Shown here: one piece after another, positions 9,012 to 17,020 of the stretch
Layout of the letters: each line of letters starts with the position of its first letter
Numbering within the stretch: the stretch's first letter is position 1
DNA from: an uncultured Helicobacter sp.
GTDB lineage: Bacteria; Campylobacterota; Campylobacteria; Campylobacterales; Helicobacteraceae
DNA length: 47,995 nt
Assembly: GCA_944325775.1 (NCBI GenBank)
Contig: CALVBL010000014.1
Span: 1-47,995, forward strand
Direction: 5' to 3'
The notes under the pieces: model-generated
Told to the model about the DNA's origin: nothing
Seen by the model: the letters and a program-made list of their open reading frames with translations, nothing else
Database searches by the model: none
Translations under genes and position numbers: made by a program

Positions 9012-9663
9012 TTTGTGTGTTTAGGATCGTGTGTAATTCTTTGTATTGAGCGATCATAGCGGATTGTCCAAGAATTGCACTATAAAACACATCAAATGTG
9101 CGCAGAAATTCGTTTTTGTTGATGAGGGCATTTGGCGAGTAGTTCGCCCGCACGATGAACGCACAGAGTGCTAGCACACTGCATAACCCCACACCTATGG
9201 CATAAGTTGGCTTGAGATAGAGATGTTTTTTGTAATACAAAAGTGCGACACTCCCCGCGACAAAAACAAAGAGCGTAAGAAAGGTTTTGGTATCAAAATA
9301 AAATTCCATAAACTCCCGCGATTCGTTGAGGTTGGTATTGAGGATAATGCCTGCTAGGGCGGCGTTTAAGAGGCTATTAAAATGGAGGAGCAAAAAGATA
9401 GACACACACCCTAGCACAACGCCCATAATGACCAAGAGATTCTGTAAGCCCACGAGGAGCTTGTAGTGAATCTTGAGCGCGACAAAACAGAGGAGATAAA
9501 AAAATGCAAAATTAAACACACATAAGCTTATAAGGGATTTGAATCCTTGTAGTGAGGGTATTTGGTAGTGTATAGCGACAAAATAATAAAAGATACTATT
9601 GACAAACACAATATAGAAAAATTTTGTATTCAAAAACGAGTTTTGGCGAGTTTGTTTGCTCAT
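8977..9663 (-). CDS. EptA-like phosphoethanolamine transferase, N-terminal membrane half (frameshifted)
   Basis: The ATG at 9663 has AGGAG-type sequence upstream and begins the true gene. The fragment has about five hydrophobic segments (for example FYIVFVNSIFYYFVAIHY, SLCVFNFAFFYLLCFVAL and TLFVFVAGSVALLYY), matching the N-terminal membrane domain of EptA-like transferases. It runs out at a TAG just past the G7 tract, with the tail RGGIYYI. With one G fewer or two more, it would continue into the catalytic domain at YTTSREIPKVVLIIGES. As sequenced, the enzyme should be inactive. Whether this is a reversible switch or a fixed mutation cannot be told from one sequence. Confidence 0.8.
   Translation of the reverse strand: MSKQTRQNSFLNTKFFYIVFVNSIFYYFVAIHYQIPSLQGFKSLISLCVFNFAFFYLLCFVALKIHYKLLVGLQNLLVIMGVVLGCVSIFLLLHFNSLLNAALAGIILNTNLNESREFMEFYFDTKTFLTLFVFVAGSVALLYYKKHLYLKPTYAIGVGLCSVLALCAFIVRANYSPNALINKNEFLRTFDVFYSAILGQSAMIAQYKELHTILNTQNGAIRGGIYYI
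8993..8999 (-). repeat. Poly-G (G7) tract at the EptA-like frameshift
   Basis: Seven C on the plus strand (seven G in the coding strand) sit exactly where the membrane and catalytic halves change frame. Six or nine G would give one continuous frame. Seven is short for an efficient slippage tract. Confidence 0.8.
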
Positions 9664-9722
9664 CGTAAGCTCCTACTCCTAAGATAAAAATTCAATTACT
9701 AAAATAAAGTGCTAAAGTAAAG

Positions 9723-9738
9723 CCCCTCACAAGAGGGG
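9723..9738 (-). terminator. Terminator after the dehydratase-like gene
   Basis: The inverted repeat CCCCTC-ACAA-GAGGGG lies 12 bases downstream of the minus-strand stop at 9750. On that strand the stem is followed by CTTTACTTTA, a moderately U-rich tail. It separates the dehydratase pair from the EptA-like gene. Confidence 0.65.
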
Positions 9739-9749
9739 GATAATGGAGT

Positions 9750-11138
9750 TTATGCAAGCTCGAGTTCTTTTTTGGCGTTTGAGAGCATAAGCTTGATGCG
9801 GTTTTCTTGATTGACTCTTGTCGCGCTTGGGTCGTAGTCGATGGAGACGATGTTGCTCTGTGGGTTTTTTTCTTTGATGATTTTCATCATTCCACGCCCT
9901 ACGATGTGGTTTGGCAAGCATCCAAAAGGCTGTGTGCAGACGACATTATTCACGCCTTGCTCGATGAGCTCTAGCATTTCAGCAGTGAGCAGCCAGCCCT
10001 CGCCCATATTCATCGCTTCACTCACATAGCCATCTGCTAGGGTTTTGGTGTGTTTGAAAGGCGATGGTGCGCGGAATACGCCGTGTTTTTGGATCATTTT
10101 GATCATATCTTTTTGCTTTTTGCAAAAATACTCAAATACTAGCTTGTAAATAAGGCGTGTGCTGAGTTTGCCACCATACATTTTGTTCTCAACAATGCTA
10201 TCATTGATACAATATAGGCAAAAATCCAAAAAGCCCGGGATCACGACTTCGCAGTTTTCGCCCAGCAAGAAGTCTTCGAGATTATTATTGCCAAGCGGAG
10301 AGAATTTGATATAAATCTCGCCCACGATCCCCACCTGTACTTTTTTATCGCGCTTCATTGGGATAGAGGCAAAATTATTTAGAATCTCCTGCATATCGCG
10401 CTTTTGGGCTTTGTAGCTAGTGAGTCCAGCATTTGTGCCCGGTGTGGTGATGCGATCCACCCATTTGCTCACCATCGCCTCTGTATCGCCTTTGTTGATC
10501 TCATAGGCTTTGCATTGATTGGAAATGTGCATAAGCAAATCGCCATAAATGATCGCCGATAGGAAGTTTTGGAGCATTGGACGCGTGACGCTAAAGCCCT
10601 GTCCTGTCTCTAGCCCGCTGAAGTTGAGCGAAATCACAGGAATCTCGCCAAAGCCCGCTTTATTAAGGGCTTTGCGCAAAAGGTGGATATAGTTGCTAGC
10701 TCTACAACCACCACCGGTTTGCGTGATGAGTAGTGCGACTTTGCTTAGATCCCATTTGCCACTTTTGAGTGCATCAATCATTTGCCCAATCACCAAAAGT
10801 GCGGGATAGCAAGTATCATTATGCACATTGCGCAAGCCCTCATTGACCACGCCCGCACCTTCGTTGTGCAACAGCTCTGCCTTGTAACCATGCAAATGCA
10901 AGATATTGACCAAGAAACGGAAATGTATGGGCAGCATCATAGGCACCAAAATCGTATGCGTTTCTTTCATCTCTTTGGTAAAAGGCACTTTGATGATTTC
11001 GCGCTCACCCTTTAGCACCGCATCGTTGCTGCTGATGCCTACATTCCATTTTTTCACGCTTGGCAGGTTAGAATCTCCAGCACTCGGACTTTTAAAATTT
11101 ACAAACTCACTGCTTGCCATAGAAATTTTTTGTGTCAT
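9750..11138 (-). CDS. 2-hydroxyacyl-CoA dehydratase-type component, unknown substrate
   Basis: The 462-residue product resembles the HgdB/BcrC-type subunit fused to the activase in the large 'acyl-CoA dehydratase activase-related' proteins of anaerobes. Candidate Fe-S or active-site cysteines occur in HNDTCYPALL, TGGGCRASNY, CLYC and VVCTQPFGCLPNH. The start at 11138 has an AAGGAGAG ribosome binding site 5 bases upstream, and the gene lies 13 bases after the activase gene in the same direction. In several other bacteria the two are one ~1,400-residue polypeptide; here they are cleanly separate. Family membership is well supported. The physiological reaction in Helicobacter is not known to me, and a role as a low-potential ATP-dependent reductase is only an inference. 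Confidence 0.75.
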   Translation of the reverse strand: MTQKISMASSEFVNFKSPSAGDSNLPSVKKWNVGISSNDAVLKGEREIIKVPFTKEMKETHTILVPMMLPIHFRFLVNILHLHGYKAELLHNEGAGVVNEGLRNVHNDTCYPALLVIGQMIDALKSGKWDLSKVALLITQTGGGCRASNYIHLLRKALNKAGFGEIPVISLNFSGLETGQGFSVTRPMLQNFLSAIIYGDLLMHISNQCKAYEINKGDTEAMVSKWVDRITTPGTNAGLTSYKAQKRDMQEILNNFASIPMKRDKKVQVGIVGEIYIKFSPLGNNNLEDFLLGENCEVVIPGFLDFCLYCINDSIVENKMYGGKLSTRLIYKLVFEYFCKKQKDMIKMIQKHGVFRAPSPFKHTKTLADGYVSEAMNMGEGWLLTAEMLELIEQGVNNVVCTQPFGCLPNHIVGRGMMKIIKEKNPQSNIVSIDYDPSATRVNQENRIKLMLSNAKKELELA

Positions 11139-11151
11139 TCTCTCTCCTTTG

Positions 11152-14100
11152 TTAGTTGGTAAATGCCATCATTTTGCGCATTTCTTTTTGGGTGTTGTTG
11201 TAAAATAAAATACTCGTAAGGGCGTTGTGTTTCTTGCCTGATAGTTTTTCTTCCATCGCACCTAGAAGTGATCGGATACGGATTTTGACAGCACCTAGGT
11301 TGCTAATCTCATCGATTTTGATTTGTGTATAGAATCGCCCTCTAGATTCTAAGATCGCGCGCACTTCATCAGTCGTGATAGAATCTATCCCACACCCAAA
11401 GCTTACAAGCTGCACAAGCTCGGTATTTGGATTCTCACACACAAACTCCGCAGCATTATACAGTCTAGAGTGGTAGCTCCACTGGTTTAAGATCTGTAGA
11501 TCCTTAGCCTCTGCGAGATGTGAGACACTATCCTCGCTTAGTACTACGAGTCCTAGGGAGTTTATGAGCTTATCAATCCCATGGTTTATCTCTGGGTCTA
11601 TGTGGTAGGGGCGACCACTTAGCACGATGGCTTTGAGATTATTTTTCTTGATGTGTGCGAGTACTTTTTCGCCTTCATGCTGTATATCATCTAGCCACTG
11701 CTCTCTGAAGGTATAGGCTCTATCTAACGCTTTGGCATATTCTTTTTTAGAGACCTTGAGTTCTTTGACGAAGAAATCCAGCGATTTTTTGTAAAACTCA
11801 TCTTTTTTGTGTAAGCCCACATACGGATACAAAAACCGCACCTCGCGCAGCCTATCGACATTGGCATTGAGCAATTCTGGATAATACGCCACCACCGGGC
11901 AGTTATAATTATTCGTGCTAGTATCTTTGTGCTTGTCATCGGACTGGAAGTTATAGCTCATACAAGGGTAGAAAATCATCTCCACACCCTTATCCATAAG
12001 ATTCTCAATATGCCCGTGCTGGAGCTTTGCCGGGTAGCACACCGTATCACTCGGGATAGAATATTGCCCCTTAGCAAAGGTTTTGCGCGTCGTCATATCC
12101 GAGACTACCACTTCATAGCCTAGCTCACTCAAAAGTGTATGCCAAAAGGGCAGATTCTCATACATATTTAGTCCTAGAGGGATCCCGATCTTGCCCTTAG
12201 AGGCAAATTTCACGACACTGCCCTCTTTGTCAAAGTTTTTATACTCAAACAAATCTTGGAGTTTTTGGAGCTTGTAGTCATACATATTGGGCAAATGCAC
12301 GATTTTTTTAAATCCTAGAGGCTTATCGCAGCGATTGCCAGAGATGAATTTCTTAGAACCATAGGTATCACTGAATCTATTGATTGTGAGGTTGCAATTA
12401 TTGCCACAGATTTTGCACACGGTGGCTTTTGCGATGTGGTTGAAGTTTTGCAGTGCCTCTTTGGTGATGATAGCTGAGCTCTGCAGACCAAGTCCTTTAG
12501 CATAGAGTGCCGCGCCAAATGCTCCCATAAGCCCGCTAATTTTGGGGCGGATCACATTGCGTCCAATCTCTTTTTCAAAGCTCCTAAGCACCGCGTTATT
12601 GAGGAATGTCCCGCCTTGCACCACGATCTGCTTGCCTAGATCGTCAGCATCGCGCGCACGGATCACTTTGTAGATAGCATTCTTAACCACGCTCATAGAG
12701 AGTCCCGCAGAAATATCCTCGATACTAGCACCCTCTTTTTGTGCCTCTTTGACCGAGCTATTCATAAACACCGTGCAGCGACTGCCCAGCTCCACAGGGT
12801 GCTTAGAATCTAGCCCAAATTGCGAAAAAGTCTGCACATCATAACCCATTGATCGTGCGAAAGTCTCTATAAAGCTTCCGCACCCACTTGAGCAGGCTTC
12901 ATTGAGCATAATAGAATCTATGGTTTTGTTTTTGATATAAAAACACTTCATATCCTGCCCACCGATGTCGATGATGAAATCCACCTGTGGATTGAAGTGC
13001 TGTGCAGCTTTGAGGTGTGCGATGGTCTCCACAAGCCCGGCATCGAGGTTAAACCCAGCCTTGATAAGCTCCTCACCATAGCCAGTCACCGCACTGCCTT
13101 TGATATGAATCTTATCGCCAAAATTCTCATAAATGTATTGGAGCTGATCGTGTATCACGCTTGCGGGATTGCCTTGGTTGGAGTTGTAGAATTGATAGAG
13201 GATTCTATTAAACTCATCGATGATCACGAGTTTTGTCGTCGTCGAGCCGCAATCGACTCCGATAAACGCATCAACCTTACGGAATCCATTGCGTTCAAAC
13301 GCCTCATCTATGCTGACTTCATCGACACTCGCACTTTCATGCCTTGCAAGAAACTCCTGATACTCCTCATCGTTAGCGAAAAGTGGCTCAAGGTATTTGT
13401 TGCTTGAAGCGACATTTTTAGATTCTTGGAGCTTAGCAAGCAGGGAGTCGCAAGTGAAGCTCTGGGAGTTCATTCGTGCGCACAGAGCCACGCCGATAGC
13501 CACCGAGTATTGCGCGTATTCTGGGAATATCGCGTGCTCATCATCAAGCTTCAAGCTCTCTTGGAATCGCTTCTGCAAGCCTTTGTAAAAAAACAGCGGT
13601 CCGCCCAAAAACATCACCTTGCCCTTTATCTTGCGTCCTTGAGCAAGCCCGCTGATAGTCTGATCCACGACAGCTTGGAAAATACTCGCGGTAATATCCT
13701 CTTTATTCACACCTTGGTTGAGCAGAGGCTGCACATCGGTTTTGGCAAACACCCCACAGCGGCTTGCTACGGGATAGATTTTGTTGTAATTGAGCGAAAT
13801 CTCATCAAAAGTCTTGGCATCAATGGCAAGGAGTGTGACCATCTGGTCGATAAATGCTCCCGTGCCCCCAGCACACGAGCCATTCATACGCTCTTCTGTG
13901 CCACCACTTAGAAATAAGATCTTAGCATCTTCCCCGCCAAGCTCGATCACTACATCCGTATCGGGCTCTAAAAACTTGATCGCCTCAGCCGTGGCGAAAA
14001 CCTCTTGTGCGAAATCTATCCCCACTGCCTTGCAGATTCCAAACCCAGCTGATCCAGAGATAGAGACTTTAAACTCCCTATCTTTGATAATCTCACGCAA

Positions 14101-14238
14101 GCCTTCAACGATCTCTATGCTCTTTTCACGCACCTTAGAATAGTGCCGCTCATAATGGCGATAGATAACCTCATCACCCTCCATTAGCGCGATTTTAGCG
14201 GTCGTGCTGCCGATGTCAATGCCCAGTGTCAAACTCAT
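11152..14238 (-). CDS. BadF/BadG/HgdC-type ATPase (CoA-enzyme activase), double ASKHA domain plus DUF2229
   Basis: These proteins couple ATP hydrolysis to injection of a low-potential electron into a dehydratase-type Fe-S partner. The 1,028 residues contain two ASKHA ATPase domains. The first starts GIDIGSTTAKIAL, with NGSCAGGTGAF and ASRCGVF as probable cluster-ligating cysteines. The second starts GVDCGSTTTKLVI, with NEACSSGCGSF and GSRCTVF. A CKICGNNC motif near residue 615-625 may bind an additional cluster, and a DUF2229-like region follows (GIPLGLNMYENLPFWHTLL). The start has an AGGGGG-containing ribosome binding site. The dehydratase-like component follows 13 bases downstream, so they should be co-expressed. 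Confidence 0.8.
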   Translation of the reverse strand: MSLTLGIDIGSTTAKIALMEGDEVIYRHYERHYSKVREKSIEIVEGLREIIKDREFKVSISGSAGFGICKAVGIDFAQEVFATAEAIKFLEPDTDVVIELGGEDAKILFLSGGTEERMNGSCAGGTGAFIDQMVTLLAIDAKTFDEISLNYNKIYPVASRCGVFAKTDVQPLLNQGVNKEDITASIFQAVVDQTISGLAQGRKIKGKVMFLGGPLFFYKGLQKRFQESLKLDDEHAIFPEYAQYSVAIGVALCARMNSQSFTCDSLLAKLQESKNVASSNKYLEPLFANDEEYQEFLARHESASVDEVSIDEAFERNGFRKVDAFIGVDCGSTTTKLVIIDEFNRILYQFYNSNQGNPASVIHDQLQYIYENFGDKIHIKGSAVTGYGEELIKAGFNLDAGLVETIAHLKAAQHFNPQVDFIIDIGGQDMKCFYIKNKTIDSIMLNEACSSGCGSFIETFARSMGYDVQTFSQFGLDSKHPVELGSRCTVFMNSSVKEAQKEGASIEDISAGLSMSVVKNAIYKVIRARDADDLGKQIVVQGGTFLNNAVLRSFEKEIGRNVIRPKISGLMGAFGAALYAKGLGLQSSAIITKEALQNFNHIAKATVCKICGNNCNLTINRFSDTYGSKKFISGNRCDKPLGFKKIVHLPNMYDYKLQKLQDLFEYKNFDKEGSVVKFASKGKIGIPLGLNMYENLPFWHTLLSELGYEVVVSDMTTRKTFAKGQYSIPSDTVCYPAKLQHGHIENLMDKGVEMIFYPCMSYNFQSDDKHKDTSTNNYNCPVVAYYPELLNANVDRLREVRFLYPYVGLHKKDEFYKKSLDFFVKELKVSKKEYAKALDRAYTFREQWLDDIQHEGEKVLAHIKKNNLKAIVLSGRPYHIDPEINHGIDKLINSLGLVVLSEDSVSHLAEAKDLQILNQWSYHSRLYNAAEFVCENPNTELVQLVSFGCGIDSITTDEVRAILESRGRFYTQIKIDEISNLGAVKIRIRSLLGAMEEKLSGKKHNALTSILFYNNTQKEMRKMMAFTN

Positions 14239-14317
14239 TACATAACCCCCTGATGTGTTTTAAGATAACAATACGGTAAGTGTGGAATATACGCAAAACC
14301 TATGAAAACAAGCCTTG

Positions 14318-14323
14318 ATTATA
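14318..14323 (-). promoter_or_regulatory. Putative -10 box for the activase-dehydratase pair
   Basis: TATAAT on the minus strand lies 80 bases upstream of the activase ATG. The preceding T-rich stretch fits a Helicobacter vegetative promoter. Confidence 0.4.
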
Positions 14324-14394
14324 CAAAAATTGATTAATCTTGCTATGGATTTTCGTGAAATTTCTAGTGCGATTGTGCAGGTGTGTTTCTTAGC

Positions 14395-15921
14395 TTAGAA
14401 TTTTGAGCGTTTGTTGCCATCACCATAGTATGTTTTGAACCCATAAAATACACCAAACATTAACACGAACCCCACGATATGCCCCCATAATACAGAATCT
14501 AGCCCGCCAGCCACGCCAAAGCTCACCAGCGCGATTGCAGCCACCACGCTCACATAGGGTAGCTGCGTGATGAAGTGGCTCTGCACCGAGCAGCCTGCCC
14601 CTGTGGCAGAGAGGATCGTCGTATCCGAGATAGGTGAGGCGTGATCGCCATACACTGCTCCAGAGAGCACTGCGGATATGACGAGCACCAGATCCACGCC
14701 ATTAGCTTGCGCGAGGCTTGAAGCGATGGGTATCATAATGGCAAAAGTCGCCCAGCTAGTCCCTGTGCAAAATGCGATAAATCCAGAAATCCCAAAGCTC
14801 ACCACCACGATGGTGATGTGGGGATTGAGCGCGCTAGATTCTAAAAACTGCTTGCTCAAGCCTGCCAGATACACGCCCGTGCTCAAATCGTCTTTGATAA
14901 TAGGTCCTATCGCCCACGCTAGCACGAGTATGAGACATGCGGGCAGCATAGAGGCGATGCCTGTCTTGAGGATAGGCGCGTAGTGGGGCAGGGCGATGTG
15001 GCGCGCAGAGAGGAGGAGGCTTAGCACCAGCGCGCCAAGTCCGCCAAAAAAGAGTGAGAATCCCGTATCTGTATGCCCTAGCATTCCTAGGAAGCTAAAC
15101 TCCCCACTCTCTAAATATCCTGTATAAAATATCAGCCCCGCCACAAAGCCCAGCAAGGCAAGTATGGGGATTATGAGAAGCCACACACTTGCTCCTGTGT
15201 GTGGTGTGAGATCGAGGTGTTCGCTCACGCCGACATTCTGATTTTGGCGCATTGCAGGGAGATTGATCTGCCACAAAATCGTGAGAAACACCGCCAAAAG
15301 TGCAAACCACGCATAGTAATTCCCCCAGATACTAGAAAACAGCAGCACGAAGCTATCACTTTGGAAATTCTTATTAAACTGCATAATGATATACGCGCCC
15401 CAGCTAGAGATAGGCATTAAAATACAAATAGGCGCGGATGTAGAATCTATAATATAAGCTAATCGTTCGCGCGTGGAGTGGTTGGCGTCATTGAGCGATT
15501 TGCTCACCTGCCCCACGGTGAGGGCATTGAAATAATCATCGACAAAAACCACGATCCCGGCGATAAATGCAAAAAATTCTGAGCCTCTCTGTGTGCGCAC
15601 GCGTCGCCTAGCCCATTGCACAAACGCTGCGATCCCACCCGAGTAGTTCATAATCTGTGTGAGAATCCCCAGTATAAACAAAAAACCAAAGACATAGAGG
15701 CTTTGGGCATTGATGAGCAGCACGTCATCGTGGTATTCATAAAACACCGAGGCTATGCGCTCATACGCGTAAGTTAGGACATCTAAAGGGTGCTGATAAT
15801 GCAGCATAATGCTTGCTAGCACGATACCCAAAAAGAGTGAGAGCACCACGCGGCGCGTGAAAAATACCAGCGCGATAGTAACCACCGGCACGACAAGACT
15901 AAGGGCGGAATGGGCATACAT
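14395..15921 (-). CDS. NhaC-family Na+/H+ antiporter
   Basis: The product is a polytopic inner-membrane transporter of the NhaC family. It has many hydrophobic segments, the family motif VDDYFNALTVG, GISGFIAFCTGTSWATFA and VYGDHASPISDTT, which is typical of this family. From the ATG at 15921 it is 508 residues. The frame is open to a TTG at 15984, but those 21 residues do not look like part of the family, so I prefer the ATG, despite a weak AAAGG placed 11 bases away. It follows the SGNH-type gene on the same strand with about 70 bases between. Substrate choice (Na+/H+, malate/lactate or an amino acid) is not certain. Confidence 0.85.
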   Translation of the reverse strand: MYAHSALSLVVPVVTIALVFFTRRVVLSLFLGIVLASIMLHYQHPLDVLTYAYERIASVFYEYHDDVLLINAQSLYVFGFLFILGILTQIMNYSGGIAAFVQWARRRVRTQRGSEFFAFIAGIVVFVDDYFNALTVGQVSKSLNDANHSTRERLAYIIDSTSAPICILMPISSWGAYIIMQFNKNFQSDSFVLLFSSIWGNYYAWFALLAVFLTILWQINLPAMRQNQNVGVSEHLDLTPHTGASVWLLIIPILALLGFVAGLIFYTGYLESGEFSFLGMLGHTDTGFSLFFGGLGALVLSLLLSARHIALPHYAPILKTGIASMLPACLILVLAWAIGPIIKDDLSTGVYLAGLSKQFLESSALNPHITIVVVSFGISGFIAFCTGTSWATFAIMIPIASSLAQANGVDLVLVISAVLSGAVYGDHASPISDTTILSATGAGCSVQSHFITQLPYVSVVAAIALVSFGVAGGLDSVLWGHIVGFVLMFGVFYGFKTYYGDGNKRSKF

Positions 15922-15992
15922 AGGGATTATAACCTTTGTTTGAAGTAAATTTTGGGCAATTGTAGTCAAAGTGCGCTTAAGCAATGCAGAAT

Positions 15993-17012
15993 CTACAGCA
16001 AGCCTTGTGCCTGCATTTGCTCTAGGAGTTTGATAAAGGCTTGTGTGCGTAAAATTGCCCCCTCACTATTAAGATGATAAGCCGTATCAAAGAAATATTG
16101 ACGCTCGAAGTGAAAGTCCCTAAAATCCCCATAGATATTGATATTATGGGCTTTTAACTGGGCTTTGAGATTTTCAATCTTGGCAAAAGTTGTTGGGTCA
16201 TTTAGGCTAAATTCTGGGTTTTCCAAGGTCACGGGATAGGTTAAGAATACCTTGATATTTTTGCTTTTAGCAAACTCTAGCAGACGCGTGTATTCGGAAA
16301 GGAAAAAAGATGAGAGTGTGAGATTGGGAGACAAGTATTGTGTGTTATTTGTATAGAAGCTACCCACTTGTGTGCAAAAATCTCCATATTGATTGAGTGA
16401 AGTGTATTCATAGCCTTCAAATTCTTGGTGACTTTGCCATTTTGTTTGTATAGTCGCTATGGGGTTTTCGGATATATGCATAGGGTGTATAAAAGATTTG
16501 AAAAAGTTTTTGAGCATAATCATGGGATTGTTTTTGATATAAGCCAAGATAGTATTTTGTGTAACGATGTATTTTGTGTAGGTTTTATTCCAAGTGAGCA
16601 TGTTTTGGATATACCAATAGTCCTCATTTGGCTCATTGCGTGTGTAGTAGATAAATTCTAATGGCATAAAGATAATGTCGCCCTCATTGGCTTGCTCTAT
16701 AATTTTATCAATATGGAAACTTATAGGCAATCCAGCGTGTGTGCCGTAATTTATGGGTTTAAATCGTGTTTGTGAATCTATGAGCGCACCATCGAATCCA
16801 AAGAGTGAGTTTGAGCCACTTATGATAAGTAATCGTTGCTTGGTTGTGGGCTTGGAGTTGATGAAGTCTTTGACAGTATAGAGGGGTTTTAGCCATATTT
16901 CGGAGTTTTGGAATCTCGGTATATCACAAATCATAGTGTTATAGACTATGGTAGCGGAGTATGCAGAGAGAACTATAAAAATTGTTAAGAAAAAAACCTT
17001 GATTTTTGTCAT
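15993..17012 (-). CDS. SGNH/DltD-like partner of MBOAT copy A
   Basis: A single N-terminal signal anchor (VFFLTIFIVLSAYSATIVY) precedes a periplasmic domain. It has an SGNH-type first block, IISGSNSLFGFDG, and a C-terminal FFDTAYHLNSEGA, a plausible Asp/His catalytic pair (D-x3-H) followed by Asn. Proteins of this shape encoded next to an MBOAT protein are the extracytoplasmic acyltransferases or adaptors of AlgI-, PatA- or DltB-type systems. The start at 17012 has AGGAG five bases upstream and lies 8 bases after the MBOAT stop, so the two genes form a unit. The acceptor glycan and acyl group are unknown. Confidence 0.7.
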   Translation of the reverse strand: MTKIKVFFLTIFIVLSAYSATIVYNTMICDIPRFQNSEIWLKPLYTVKDFINSKPTTKQRLLIISGSNSLFGFDGALIDSQTRFKPINYGTHAGLPISFHIDKIIEQANEGDIIFMPLEFIYYTRNEPNEDYWYIQNMLTWNKTYTKYIVTQNTILAYIKNNPMIMLKNFFKSFIHPMHISENPIATIQTKWQSHQEFEGYEYTSLNQYGDFCTQVGSFYTNNTQYLSPNLTLSSFFLSEYTRLLEFAKSKNIKVFLTYPVTLENPEFSLNDPTTFAKIENLKAQLKAHNINIYGDFRDFHFERQYFFDTAYHLNSEGAILRTQAFIKLLEQMQAQGLL

Positions 17013-17020
17013 CAGTACTC

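Noticed and set aside
11130..11160. Possible frameshift between activase and dehydratase-like genes
   Set aside because: The downstream gene has its own strong ribosome binding site and start, the upstream gene a clean stop, and there is no homopolymer at the junction.
13426..13911. 161-codon plus-strand frame
   Set aside because: It is antisense to the double-ASKHA activase, whose motifs run uninterrupted across it.
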